A DNA stretch of 64,000 nt. Source: Isoptericola peretonis (GTDB taxonomy: Bacteria > Actinomycetota > Actinomycetes > Actinomycetales > Cellulomonadaceae). Of the stretch, positions 8,800 to 17,529 are shown piece after piece; position 1 is the first letter of the stretch; the number at the start of each line of letters is the position of its first letter. The position numbers were made by a program, and so were the translations under genes. The DNA is taken from the NCBI GenBank assembly GCA_023241745.1, contig JALQCY010000002.1, positions 682,001 to 746,000 on the forward strand. The letters run 5' to 3'. The notes beneath the pieces were generated by a model. It ran no database searches and was not told the DNA's origin. It saw only the letters and a list, made by a program, of their open reading frames with translations.

Positions 8800-10011
8800 T
8801 CAGTTCCGCGCCGCCCGCTCGAGGGCGTCCGCCGGCGGCTCGCTGCCCGTGAGGGCCAGCTGCACGGCGGTGTAGATCTGGGTGGCGGCGTGCGGCCAGT
8901 CCGGCCCCAGCAGGGCGGTCCGGGCGCGCGCGGTCAGCACGGTGTCGGCGAACGCTGCGACGACGGGGTTCTCGGCGGAGGCCTCCGCCGCGACCTCGGT
9001 GTCCGAGGGGACGGCGCCGCGCCCCGTCGCCATGGCGAGCTGGTTCTCGCCGGCCGTGACGCAGCCGACGAACGCGCCCGCCTGCGCCATCTTCTCCGGG
9101 TCCCCGGTGCGCGGGACCGTGAACGCCTCACCCCCGAGGGGGGCGGCGAGTGTGTCGCCCTCCTCGGGCACGGGGAGCGGCACGGCCGCGTAGCGGAGTC
9201 CCTCGGCGGCATCGAGGCTCGGCATGTTCCACGGACCGTTGACCATCATCGCCGCCTTGCCCGCGAGGAACTGGTCGTTGACGTCGTTCTGGGACCAGTT
9301 GACCGTGCTCGCCGAGGCGTACCCGTCCTGGACCAGCCCGTTCACGAAGTCGAGCGCCTCGGTGACCTGCGGGGAGGTGAGGTCGTCCTCCTGACCGCCG
9401 TTGCTCCACATGAAGGGCAGGAACTGCCACGTCCCCTCGAACGTGTTGGCGCCGCTGAACGCGATGCCGTACCGGCCCTCGGTCGTGAGGCGCGCGGCGG
9501 CGTCGCGCAGCTCGCCCCAGGTGGTCGGCGGCTCGATGCCCGCCTCCTCGAGCAGGTCAGCGTCGTAGACGAGCCCCACCGTGTTGACGACGGGGGCGAT
9601 GCCGTACAGCTCACCGTCGTACGTGCCGGCGTCGAGGACGCCCCGGGGGAAGCCGTCCCCCGTGATCCCGTAGTCGGTCAGCGGGCTCAGCGCTCCCGAC
9701 GAGGCGATCTGCTGGACGTCGGGGTTGTCCAGCATGAGCACGTCGGGCAGCGTGTCCGACGACGCCTGCTGCAGCACCGTGGCGATGAGCCCCGACCCCG
9801 CGACATGGTGGGAGCGCACCTTCACGCCCAGGTCCGCGGCGCACTCGGCGTAGATCTCGTCGTAGATCGGCGCGCTCGTGTCGGACATCGTGTCGGTGAC
9901 GGTCAGCGTTCCCGGGTCCGACGCGGCACCCGCTCCCCCGCAGGCCGTCGACGCGAGTGCCACGACCGCGGCCGACGCGGCGACCGCACCCGCTCGGTGG
10001 TTCCGTCGCAC
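8800..10011 (-). CDS. sugar ABC transporter substrate-binding lipoprotein
   Basis: A 403-residue extracellular solute-binding protein (family 1). The signal peptide MRRNHRAGAVAASAAVVALAS ends in the lipobox STAC, with lipidated Cys24; the -3 residue is Ser rather than the usual Leu. The mature part has the family's FAFSGANTFEGTWQ-like hinge region and a conserved FLAGKAAMMVNGPWNM stretch. It binds the sugar outside the cell and delivers it to the two permeases. The GTG start at 10011 faces the LacI gene across 262 bases containing the LacI-type palindrome, so it is probably co-repressed with the enzymes. Confidence 0.92.
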   Translation of the reverse strand: MRRNHRAGAVAASAAVVALASTACGGAGAASDPGTLTVTDTMSDTSAPIYDEIYAECAADLGVKVRSHHVAGSGLIATVLQQASSDTLPDVLMLDNPDVQQIASSGALSPLTDYGITGDGFPRGVLDAGTYDGELYGIAPVVNTVGLVYDADLLEEAGIEPPTTWGELRDAAARLTTEGRYGIAFSGANTFEGTWQFLPFMWSNGGQEDDLTSPQVTEALDFVNGLVQDGYASASTVNWSQNDVNDQFLAGKAAMMVNGPWNMPSLDAAEGLRYAAVPLPVPEEGDTLAAPLGGEAFTVPRTGDPEKMAQAGAFVGCVTAGENQLAMATGRGAVPSDTEVAAEASAENPVVAAFADTVLTARARTALLGPDWPHAATQIYTAVQLALTGSEPPADALERAARN

Positions 10012-10139
10012 TGTCCCAGCTCCTTCGCTCGAGTTCCGCTCGTGTCAGTCCGCGGCACCGGGCCGCGCTGCACCGAGCGGCGGTGACGGCCGCCGCGCGA
10101 CGTCGACGGGGAGGTTAAGCAGGCCCGTCCCGCGATGTC

Positions 10140-10149
10140 AAAGCGCTTT
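10140..10149. promoter_or_regulatory. LacI-type operator palindrome
   Basis: The perfect 10-base palindrome AAAGCGCTTT has the CG centre typical of LacI/GalR-family operators. It sits in the gap between the binding-protein start (10011) and the LacI start (10274), about 125 bases from each. That position would allow one repressor to control both divergent operons. Function is inferred from motif and place. Confidence 0.75.
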
Positions 10150-10273
10150 ACCGACCCCCTCCCGGTGTGCTTGTATCGATCGCGGCACTCCGCCGAACGA
10201 GGTCCGGGCACCCTCCGGCCACCGACGCGGCGCCGCCCCCGCACCAGCCCAGACCACACTCAGGAGGCCCGCC

Positions 10274-11326
10274 GTGGTGACCATGCAGGACGTGGCCGAC
10301 CGCGCCGGTGTCTCGCTGACGACGGTGTCCTTCGTCGTCAACGACACCAAGCCCGTCGCGGCGGCGACGCGAGCCCGCGTCGAAGCCGCGATGACCGCGC
10401 TCGGCTACCGGCGCAACGTCCTCGCCCGGGCGCTGGCGAGCCGACGCAGTCGCATCGTCGCGCTCGCGTTCCCGGCACTGAGCCACCGGCTCGGCAGCAC
10501 CGCCCTCGCCGTCGTGACAGCGGCCGCCTCGGCGGCGAACGAGCGGGGCTTCAACGTCGTGCTGTGGCCGGTCGACGACGCGGCGCAGCTGGAGGACTAC
10601 GTCGCCGGGGGCCTCGTGGACGGCGTGCTCCTCATGGAGGTCACCGCGGACGACCCCCGCGTCCCGGTGCTGCAGCGGCTGGGGACACCGTTCGGGCTCG
10701 TCGGGCGCACCGCCGCCCCGGACGGGCTCGCGTTCGTCGACATGGACTTCGCCGGCATGGTCGCCGCCGGGCTGGACCACCTGCTCGGTCTCGGCCACCA
10801 GCGGGTCGCCCTCTTCCTGGGCGAGCTCGGCCCGGCGCTGGCCGGCTACGGCCCGGTCGCCCGCACCGAGGCCGCCTACCTGGACGAGGCCCGGCGGCGA
10901 GGGCTCGACCCCGTGGTCGTGAGGTCGGCGCAGGATCCCCGCTCGGGCCACGTCGCCGCGGCCCGGCTGGTGGCCGACCATCCCGGCGTCACCGCGGTCC
11001 TCGCGCTGAACGAGGCGGCCCTGTACGGGTTCGTCAACGGCCTCGTCGGGGGCGGTCGCAGCGTGCCGGGCTCGATGTCGGTGCTCGGGCTCGCGACGTC
11101 GGCCGAGGCGATCTCGACCGCGGACCCGCCCGTCAGCGCGGTCGTCGCTCCCGGCCCCGAGCTCGGGCGGCACAGCGTCCACATGCTGCTCGACCGACTC
11201 GCCGACCCCGCCGCGGCCGTGGTCCACGAGCTCCTCCCCGGCGAGCTGCACCTGGCGGGATCCACGGCGCCGCCACCGATCCTCCCCCCTCGAACGCGAC
11301 ACCCGATGGAAGGTTCCGACGCATGA
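10274..11326 (+). CDS. LacI-family regulator of the xyloside locus
   Basis: A 350-residue repressor with the HTH MQDVADRAGVSLTTVSFVVN at the N-terminus, the hinge ARVEAAMTALGYRRN, and an effector domain containing LFLGELGPALAGYGPVARTEA and VLALNEAALYGFVNGL. An ideal AGGAGG at 10262-10267 selects the GTG at 10274. ATG 10283 is possible but poorly spaced. Its stop overlaps the alpha-xylosidase start (ATGA). It probably binds AAAGCGCTTT upstream and responds to xylose, isoprimeverose or a related sugar; the ligand is inferred from the neighbours. Confidence 0.93.
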   Translation: MVTMQDVADRAGVSLTTVSFVVNDTKPVAAATRARVEAAMTALGYRRNVLARALASRRSRIVALAFPALSHRLGSTALAVVTAAASAANERGFNVVLWPVDDAAQLEDYVAGGLVDGVLLMEVTADDPRVPVLQRLGTPFGLVGRTAAPDGLAFVDMDFAGMVAAGLDHLLGLGHQRVALFLGELGPALAGYGPVARTEAAYLDEARRRGLDPVVVRSAQDPRSGHVAAARLVADHPGVTAVLALNEAALYGFVNGLVGGGRSVPGSMSVLGLATSAEAISTADPPVSAVVAPGPELGRHSVHMLLDRLADPAAAVVHELLPGELHLAGSTAPPPILPPRTRHPMEGSDA

Positions 11327-13641
11327 AGTTCACCGACGGTTTCTGGCACGCCCGGCCGGGGGTGGCGATCCACTACGCGCGCGAGGTCGACCGCATCGCG
11401 GCGGACGCCTCGCAGCTGCGCGCGATCGCCCCGACCAAGGTCGTGGAGAAGCGGGGCGACACCCTCAACCTCCCGGTCCTCACGACCACCGTCGACGCAC
11501 CGATGGAGAACGTCGTGCGGGTGCGGCACACGCACCACAAGGGGAAGCCGGAACCGCGTCGCCTCCAGCTCGACACCACGGACGGGGTGGGCAAGGCAAC
11601 CGTCGAGGACGGGGTCGCGACGTTCGTCTCGGGCGAGCTCAGTGTCCAGCTCGCCGTGGGCAAGACCTGGGAGATGAGCTTTCGTGCCCGTGGCCGACAG
11701 CTGACCCGCAGCGGCGGCAAGTCGGCCGCGTGGGCGGACGTCGCGCCGGGCGCGGCGGTCGACCACGGGCCGATCCAGCTCGAGCGCGACGGGCGCACGA
11801 GCTACATGTTCGACCAGCTGGACCTGGGCGTCGGGGAGCTGGTCTACGGGCTCGGCGAGCGCTTCGGCCCGGTGGTCAAGAACGGGCAGACCGTCGACAT
11901 CTGGAACTACGACGGCGGCACCTCCAGCGAGCAGGCGTACAAGAACGTCCCGTTCTACCTCACCAACGCCGGGTACGGCGTGCTCGTCAACGACCCCGGC
12001 CACGTCTCCTTCGAGGTGGGCTCGGAGGCGGTGGAACGGGTCCAGTTCTCCGTCCCCGGCGAGACGCTCGAGTACTACGTCATCTACGGACCGGACCCGA
12101 AGACGATCCTCGAGCGCTACACCGCGCTCACCGGGCGGCCGGCCGAGATCCCGGCGTGGACCTACGGCCTGTGGCTGTCCACGAGCTTCACCACCGACTA
12201 CGACGAGGCGACCGTCAGCTCGTTCATCGACGGCATGGCGCAGCGGGACATCCCGCTGAGCCTCTTCCACTTCGACTGCTTCTGGATGCGCGAGTTCAAC
12301 TGGTGCGACTTCGAGTGGGACGAGCGCGTCTTCCCCGACCCGGAGGGGATGCTCGCCCGGCTCCACGAGCGCGGCCTGCGGGTGTGCGTGTGGATCAACC
12401 CGTACATCGCCCAGCAGTCGCCGCTGTTCGACGAGGGCATGGCCGCGGGTTACCTCGTGCGCAACCGTGACGGCTCCGTGTGGCAGTGGGACCGCTGGCA
12501 GGCCGGGATGGCGCTGGTCGACTTCACCAACCCCGAGGCGACCGCCTGGTACAAGGACAAGCTGCGGGTGCTCGTGCGCCAGGGCGTCGACGCCTTCAAG
12601 ACGGACTTCGGCGAGCGCATCCCGGTCGACGTCGAGTACTTCGACGGGTCCGACCCCGAGCGGATGCACAACTACTACACCCACCTCTACAACCAGGCCG
12701 TGCACGAGGTCCTCGCTGAGGAGCGTGGTGTCGGCGAGGCGGTGTTGTTCGCCCGGTCCGCGTCGGCCGGCGGGCAGCAGTTCCCGGTGCACTGGGGCGG
12801 GGACTCCACCGCGTCCTACGCGTCCATGGCCGAGACCTTGCGCGGCGGGCTCTCGCTGGCGTTCAGCGGCTTCGGCTACTGGAGCCACGACATCGGCGGC
12901 TTCGAGATGACGCCCGACGCCGGGGTCTTCAAGCGCTGGACGGCGTTCGGCCTCTTCTCGAGCCACAGCCGGATGCACGGGAGCGGCTCGTACCGGGTGC
13001 CGTGGATGTTCGGTGAGGACGAGTCGCTGCCGACCAGCGCGGTCGCCGTCACCCGGAAGTTCGCCCGGCTCAAGAACCGGCTCGCCCCCTACCTGGTCGA
13101 GGCCGGGGCGGAGGCACACCGGACGGGCACCCCGATCATGCGGCCCATGCTGATGGAGTTCCCCGACGACCCGGCCGTCCCGCACCTCGACCGGCAGTAC
13201 ATGCTCGGCCGCGACCTCCTGGTGGCGCCGGTGTTCAGCGCCGAGGGAGACGTCGACCTCTACCTGCCCGGCGGTGAGTGGGTCGGGCTGCTGACCGGCG
13301 AGCGCGTCACCGGCGGGCGGTGGCTCCGCGAGAACCACGACTTCGACTCCCTGCCCGTGTACGTGCGTCCCGGCGCGGTGATCGCTCTCGGGGCCGACGA
13401 GGAGCGTCCCGACGGCGACCATCTCGACGGGCTCACGCTGCTGGTCCACACCTCCGACGAGAACGGCTGGTCACGCACGGTCGAGGTGCGCGGGACCGAC
13501 GGCGAGCCGGTGACCTTCACCGTGCGCCGTGACGGCGACAATGTCGTCGCGGAGTCGACCCTGACGGCGGGATGGGCGCTCGAGGTCGTCGGCGGCGGCC
13601 GAGCGGACGCCTCGGCGGGCACCGCCGGCGTGACGGCATGA
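11323..13641 (+). CDS. yicI: GH31 alpha-xylosidase (YicI-like)
   Basis: At 772 residues it matches the length of Escherichia coli YicI, which cuts alpha-1,6-xylose from isoprimeverose and xyloglucan oligosaccharides. The N-terminus MKFTDGFWHARPGV is typical. The catalytic nucleophile is Asp428 in KTDFGERIP and the acid/base is Asp494 in HWGGDSTAS, with the same 66-residue spacing as the YicI pair (416/482). There is no signal peptide, so it acts in the cytosol on imported oligosaccharides. The ATG overlaps the repressor's stop and its own stop overlaps the next start, giving a coupled three-gene operon. Confidence 0.95.
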   Translation: MKFTDGFWHARPGVAIHYAREVDRIAADASQLRAIAPTKVVEKRGDTLNLPVLTTTVDAPMENVVRVRHTHHKGKPEPRRLQLDTTDGVGKATVEDGVATFVSGELSVQLAVGKTWEMSFRARGRQLTRSGGKSAAWADVAPGAAVDHGPIQLERDGRTSYMFDQLDLGVGELVYGLGERFGPVVKNGQTVDIWNYDGGTSSEQAYKNVPFYLTNAGYGVLVNDPGHVSFEVGSEAVERVQFSVPGETLEYYVIYGPDPKTILERYTALTGRPAEIPAWTYGLWLSTSFTTDYDEATVSSFIDGMAQRDIPLSLFHFDCFWMREFNWCDFEWDERVFPDPEGMLARLHERGLRVCVWINPYIAQQSPLFDEGMAAGYLVRNRDGSVWQWDRWQAGMALVDFTNPEATAWYKDKLRVLVRQGVDAFKTDFGERIPVDVEYFDGSDPERMHNYYTHLYNQAVHEVLAEERGVGEAVLFARSASAGGQQFPVHWGGDSTASYASMAETLRGGLSLAFSGFGYWSHDIGGFEMTPDAGVFKRWTAFGLFSSHSRMHGSGSYRVPWMFGEDESLPTSAVAVTRKFARLKNRLAPYLVEAGAEAHRTGTPIMRPMLMEFPDDPAVPHLDRQYMLGRDLLVAPVFSAEGDVDLYLPGGEWVGLLTGERVTGGRWLRENHDFDSLPVYVRPGAVIALGADEERPDGDHLDGLTLLVHTSDENGWSRTVEVRGTDGEPVTFTVRRDGDNVVAESTLTAGWALEVVGGGRADASAGTAGVTA

Positions 13642-14558
13642 GCGCGCCGGGGATCAGCGCAGCACCGCGGACGCCCGAGTGGGTGGCCGCCGCGGTCGCA
13701 GCGGCGGGCGCCCGCGTGGTCCCGGTCGGGCCGGACACCGAGGGGCTCCTGTGGTTCGGCGGCGACCTCGCGGACCTCCGGTCCGCTCTCGGGTCCGCGC
13801 CGGGAACCCGGTGGGTGCAGCTGCCGTCGGCCGGTGTCGACTCCTACGCCGACGCGGGGATGTTCGACGGCCCGGGCATCACCTGGACGTCGGCCAAGGG
13901 TGCGTTCGCGCGCCCGGTGGCCGAGCACGCGCTCGCCCTCACCCTGGCGTCCCTGCGCCACCTGCCCGAGCGCGCCCGTGCCCGCACCTGGGGCGAGCCG
14001 GCGGGCACCACGCTGTTCGGCGCGAACGTGCTCGTCCTGGGCGCGGGCGGGATCGCCCGGACGTTCCTCGACCTGCTCGCGCCCTTCGGCACGCGCAACG
14101 TCGTGGTGCGGCGGCGTGCCGAGCCCGTCCCGGGTGCCGAGCGGACCGTCACCACGGAGCATCTGGCGGCCGAGCTGGCCGAGGCGGACGTCGTCGTGGT
14201 GGCCGCCGCGCTCACCGCCGAGACCCGGGCGCTCGTCGGTGCCGCCGAGCTGGCCGTGACGAAGCCGGGGGCCGTGCTGGTGAACGTCGCACGGGGCGGG
14301 CTCGTCGACACCGACGCGCTGACGGCCGCCCTGGCCTCGGGGCGCCTGGGCGCCGCCGGGCTCGACGTGACGGACCCGGAGCCCCTGCCCGACGGGCACC
14401 CGCTGTGGGACGCCCCGCGAGCGCTGATCACCCCGCACACCGCCGACACCGCCGAGATGATCGAGCCCTTGCTGCGCGCCCGCATCGAGCAGAACCTCTC
14501 CGCCTTCGTCGCGGCCGCGGAGCCGGTCGGGGTCGTCGACCGGGCCGCGGGGTACTGA
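13638..14558 (+). CDS. D-isomer-specific 2-hydroxyacid dehydrogenase
   Basis: A 306-residue NAD(P)-dependent dehydrogenase of the D-2-hydroxyacid/phosphoglycerate dehydrogenase fold. The Rossmann motif VLGAGGIA starts near residue 133. Catalytic Arg219 lies in NVARGGLVDTDAL and His267 in ITPHTADT, with the Glu in the DPEPLPDGHPLW segment. The ATG at 13638 overlaps the xylosidase stop (ATGA). Its role in sugar use is unclear; it could reduce a sugar-derived 2-keto acid or act as a glyoxylate/hydroxypyruvate-type reductase. The upstream in-frame extension from 13572 lies inside the xylosidase gene and was not used. Confidence 0.9.
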   Translation: MSAPGISAAPRTPEWVAAAVAAAGARVVPVGPDTEGLLWFGGDLADLRSALGSAPGTRWVQLPSAGVDSYADAGMFDGPGITWTSAKGAFARPVAEHALALTLASLRHLPERARARTWGEPAGTTLFGANVLVLGAGGIARTFLDLLAPFGTRNVVVRRRAEPVPGAERTVTTEHLAAELAEADVVVVAAALTAETRALVGAAELAVTKPGAVLVNVARGGLVDTDALTAALASGRLGAAGLDVTDPEPLPDGHPLWDAPRALITPHTADTAEMIEPLLRARIEQNLSAFVAAAEPVGVVDRAAGY

Positions 14559-14566
14559 GAGCAGCA

Positions 14567-14586
14567 GCCGCGCCGGTCGGCGCGGC
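14567..14586 (+). terminator. hairpin after the xyloside operon
   Basis: An 8-bp perfect stem (GCCGCGCC / GGCGCGGC) with loop GGTC begins 9 bases after the dehydrogenase stop. The position fits a terminator for the repressor-xylosidase-dehydrogenase operon, but there is no T-run. Confidence 0.4.
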
Positions 14587-14730
14587 CCGTGGGGACGTAC
14601 GACCCATAGCCCCGGTCCCCCCTCGATCGACACGTCGTGATCGTCGGGGGAACGGCCGCCCGGGTGCGGCGCTCGCCACAGTGGGGCCCCGGCGGTCATC
14701 GCCGCCCGCGGACGCGACTAGCCTGAGCCT

Positions 14731-15171
14731 GTGGCTACCTTCTCGAGCGTGACCCGACAGCACATCCTTCAGGCGATCGAGGAGCACGACGACCGCGGCG
14801 CCGACGCCTTCGTCGGCGTCTACGGCTACACCCGGACCCCGGGGCACACCTTCCTCCACGAGGACCGGATGTACGACTCCAAGGCGCTGCTCGGCGTCGC
14901 GCACAAGTACGCGACCGGCCGGCCCGCCCCGGTCGAGGACCTCGACGACGCCAAGTGCGACGACGCGACCATCCTGCGCAAGCACGGCTTCGACGTGATC
15001 GCCCCGGTGGCCGCCGCCCCGTCCGCCCCCGCCGCGAAGGCCGCGCCCCGGCGCAAGGCCGCGAGCGCCGCCCCCGCGCGCAAGCCGGCCGCGCCCGAGC
15101 CCGTCGAGATCATCTGCCCCACCTGCTTCACGGTGCTGCCCGCCACCGGCGTCTGCGACGAGTGCGGCTGA
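14731..15171 (+). CDS. ScoMcrA-head-like domain protein with C-terminal zinc ribbon
   Basis: A 146-residue protein. Residues 7-90 (VTRQHILQAIEEHD, DAFVGVYGYTRT, YDSKALLGVAHKYATG) resemble the N-terminal head domain found on actinobacterial McrA-type HNH restriction enzymes and related proteins. An Ala/Pro/Lys-rich linker (about 92-122) leads to a zinc ribbon with CPTC and CDEC pairs. There is no nuclease or SRA domain in this gene or beside it, so this is a solo adaptor-like protein of unknown role; nucleic-acid binding is plausible from the ribbon and basic linker. The start is GTG at 14731. The assignment rests on my recollection of the head-domain pattern. Confidence 0.7.
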   Translation: MATFSSVTRQHILQAIEEHDDRGADAFVGVYGYTRTPGHTFLHEDRMYDSKALLGVAHKYATGRPAPVEDLDDAKCDDATILRKHGFDVIAPVAAAPSAPAAKAAPRRKAASAAPARKPAAPEPVEIICPTCFTVLPATGVCDECG

Positions 15172-15270
15172 GCGGCACCACCCGGGGCGTCACGGCCCTT
15201 GCACGCTGAGACCCGGCATGGGTGGCGACGACGTGGTCCACTGGCACCGTCGCCCGTGCGGAGGTCCACG

Positions 15271-15751
15271 ATGGCCAGTTACTCGCTCGCCTACCGGCTG
15301 GGTGTCCGGCCGTGGGAGCGCCACGCCCAGCTCGCGGACCGGGGGTGGGAGACGGTCGGGATCGACGCCGTCCCCCGCGCGGTCGAGGAGGCGCGGCGCC
15401 GGACGACCGGCCCCGGGGCGACCTACGTCGTCGGGGACGTGACCGACCTGGCGTCCGCCGGGCTCGGGACGTTCGACCTCTTTCTCGACGTCGGCTGCTT
15501 CCAGGGCCTCGGCGCCGCGCACCGCCGTGGGTCGCGGGGTGACGGCGCTCGCCCGCGACGGAGCGACGCTCCTGATGTTCGCCCTCGGCGCCACGCGGGT
15601 GCGCCGGCTCGTCGAGGGCGTCTCGCAGCCGGAGATCCTGGCCGCGTTCCCGGGCTGGCAGCTGCTGGACGTCCGGCCCGCGGAGACCGCGGGGCTCGGC
15701 TGGCCGATGAACCGCACGTCGCCCCGGTGGTACCGCCTCGGCCTTCGCTGA
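15271..15751 (+). pseudogene. broken SAM-dependent methyltransferase
   Basis: A good ribosome-binding site (CGGAGG) and ATG at 15271 begin MASYSLAYRLGVRPWERHAQ, a recognisable class I methyltransferase start. The chain then jumps directly to LADRGWETVGIDAVPRAVEEA. The stretch that should hold SAM-binding motif I (LDLGCG-type) is missing in frame. At about 15520-15530 the frame shifts by one: GLGAAHRRG continues as nonsense, while the proper C-terminal half (GRGVTALARDGATLLMFALG ... WYRLGLR) continues in the next frame to the stop at 15749-15751. Two independent lesions argue for a real pseudogene rather than a sequencing error. Confidence 0.85.
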
Positions 15752-15783
15752 CGACTCGTCCACCGCCCCCGCGCGCCCGCGGG

Positions 15784-16989
15784 TCAGGATCCGTACAGCC
15801 GCGCCGCCTGCGTCGTCAGGTGGGTGCGTTCTGCGGTGCTCGTGGCCGCGTCCGCCGCGACGGTGTACAGCCGGGCCGCCTCGGCGAGGTTGCCCGCGCG
15901 CTCGTGCAGGTAGGCGGCCGTGGCGTCGCGCCTCGGCAGGCCGGCGTCGAGCGCCTCCACCAGGCGCAGGCCGGCGAGCGGCCCGTCCACATGACCGACG
16001 GCGACCGCCCGGTTAAGGGCCACCACCGGGTTGGTGGGCTCCAGACGCGCCAGCTCGTCGTACCACTCGAGGATCTGCGGCCAGTCCGTCTCGTCGGCGC
16101 AGGCCGCGTCGTCGTGCAGCGCCGCGATCGCGGCCTGCGCCTGGTAGGGCCCGAGCCGGTCCCGGGCCAGGGCGCCCTGCACGAGGGCGACGCCCTCGGC
16201 GATCGCCGCCGTGTCCCACCGGCCACGGTCCTGTCGGTCCAGCGGCACCAGCTCGCCCGACGGCGACGTGCGCGCCCCGCGGCGCGCGTGGTGGAGCAGC
16301 ATGAGGGCGAGCAGGCCGGCGGCCTCGGCGTCGTCGGGCACCGCCGCGACGAGCTGCCGGGCCAGCCGGATCGCCTCCTCGGCGAGGTCGACGGGGGCGG
16401 ACGGCCCGGCGCCGTCGCCCGCCGTGCCGGTGAAGCCCTCGTTGAAGATCAGGTAGAGCACGCGCAGCACCGCGCGGACGTCGCCGGCCCGCGAGAACCG
16501 CTCGCCCGTCACCGTGCGCTTGGCACGGGAGATCCGCTGCGCCATCGTCGGCTCGGGCACGAGGAACGCCCGGGCGATCTGGGCGGTCGTGAGCCCGCCG
16601 ACGGCGCGCAGCGTCAGGGCGACCGACGACGCCGGGGTCAGGGCCGGGTGGCAGCAGCGACTGAGCAGCAGCAGGGTGTCGTCGGCCTGCTCGGTGGGGC
16701 CGGACGGCGGCTCGAGGGTCACCCGGATCTCGCGCTGCGCGCGGGCGGAGGCGGAACGCCGGGCGTCGACGAACTTGCGCCACGCGACGGTGACGAGCCA
16801 GCCCTTCGGGTCGGCGGGCGTGCCGCCCCCGGGCGCGTCCCAACGGCGCAAGGCCTCCAGCACCGCCTCCTGCACGGCGTCCTCGGCCGTCGCGAAGTCG
16901 GCGCCGCGGCGCACGAGGACGCCGAGGACCTGGGGGCCCAGGGTCCTCAGCGCCTCGCCCGCCGCGAGGCCCCGTCCGGCCTGGGTCAC
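15784..16989 (-). CDS. ECF42-type RNA polymerase sigma factor with C-terminal extension
   Basis: A 401-residue extracytoplasmic-function sigma factor. Region 2 (GVLVRRGADFATAEDAVQEA, WLVTVAWRKFVDARR) and region 4 (GLTTAQIARAFLVPEPTMAQRISRAKR) fill the first 190 residues. The rest is a long helical, TPR-like extension (DUF6596) with LALNRAVAVGHVDGP and YLHERAG. This architecture is the ECF42 group, which has no classical anti-sigma factor and is linked to YCII/DGPF proteins. The GTG at 16989 overlaps the stop of the YCII gene (GTGA). The extension is thought to control activity in this group; the signal here is unknown. Confidence 0.92.
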   Translation of the reverse strand: MTQAGRGLAAGEALRTLGPQVLGVLVRRGADFATAEDAVQEAVLEALRRWDAPGGGTPADPKGWLVTVAWRKFVDARRSASARAQREIRVTLEPPSGPTEQADDTLLLLSRCCHPALTPASSVALTLRAVGGLTTAQIARAFLVPEPTMAQRISRAKRTVTGERFSRAGDVRAVLRVLYLIFNEGFTGTAGDGAGPSAPVDLAEEAIRLARQLVAAVPDDAEAAGLLALMLLHHARRGARTSPSGELVPLDRQDRGRWDTAAIAEGVALVQGALARDRLGPYQAQAAIAALHDDAACADETDWPQILEWYDELARLEPTNPVVALNRAVAVGHVDGPLAGLRLVEALDAGLPRRDATAAYLHERAGNLAEAARLYTVAADAATSTAERTHLTTQAARLYGS

Positions 16990-17399
16990 CCCGTGACCTC
17001 GGCGGCGTCGGTGAGGAACGGGCGCACCTCGATCCACTCGTGCAGCGGGCGGCCGCCCGGGCCGGGCGCCGACGACAGGAACGCCGCCGCCTCGTGCGCC
17101 CGCTCGCGCGAGCCCACGTCGATGACCATCCACCCGGCGATGAGGTCCTTCGTCTCGGCGAACGGCCCGTCGGTCACCGGGGGCCTGCCCTCCCCGTCGT
17201 ACCGCACGAACTCCCCCCGCGGGGACAGCGCCTGCGCGTCGACGAACTCGCCGCGCCGCTTCAGGTCGTCGATCACCCCGTCCATGAAGGCGATGTGGTC
17301 GCTGATCTCGTCGGGCGTCCACCGGTCCATCGGCACGTCGGTGCCGGGCACCGGCTCGGGGATCCCGCGGTAGTGCTTCAGCAGCAGGTACTTGGCCAT
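16986..17399 (-). CDS. YCII/DGPF-domain protein
   Basis: A 137-residue alpha/beta-barrel protein of the YCII-related family. It carries the diagnostic DGPF motif in VTDGPFAETKDLIAGW, and RPFLTDAAEV near the C-terminus. It starts at ATG 17399 and its stop overlaps the ECF42 sigma gene. Such proteins are the standard genomic partners of ECF42 sigma factors and are usually members of their regulon; the biochemical role is not established. The longer open frame upstream to 17636 is GC-driven and was not used. Confidence 0.92.
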   Translation of the reverse strand: MAKYLLLKHYRGIPEPVPGTDVPMDRWTPDEISDHIAFMDGVIDDLKRRGEFVDAQALSPRGEFVRYDGEGRPPVTDGPFAETKDLIAGWMVIDVGSRERAHEAAAFLSSAPGPGGRPLHEWIEVRPFLTDAAEVTG

Positions 17400-17529
17400 G
17401 AGCCCATCCTGTCGTCGCGGGCGGTGCCTGTCACCGCCTCTCGCCCCGGGGACGGAGCCGGCCGCACGTTCTCGACATCCCGCGGCACCGACGGGTCGCG
17501 CCCTCGTCCGCGCCGGGCGCGCGGGCCGC

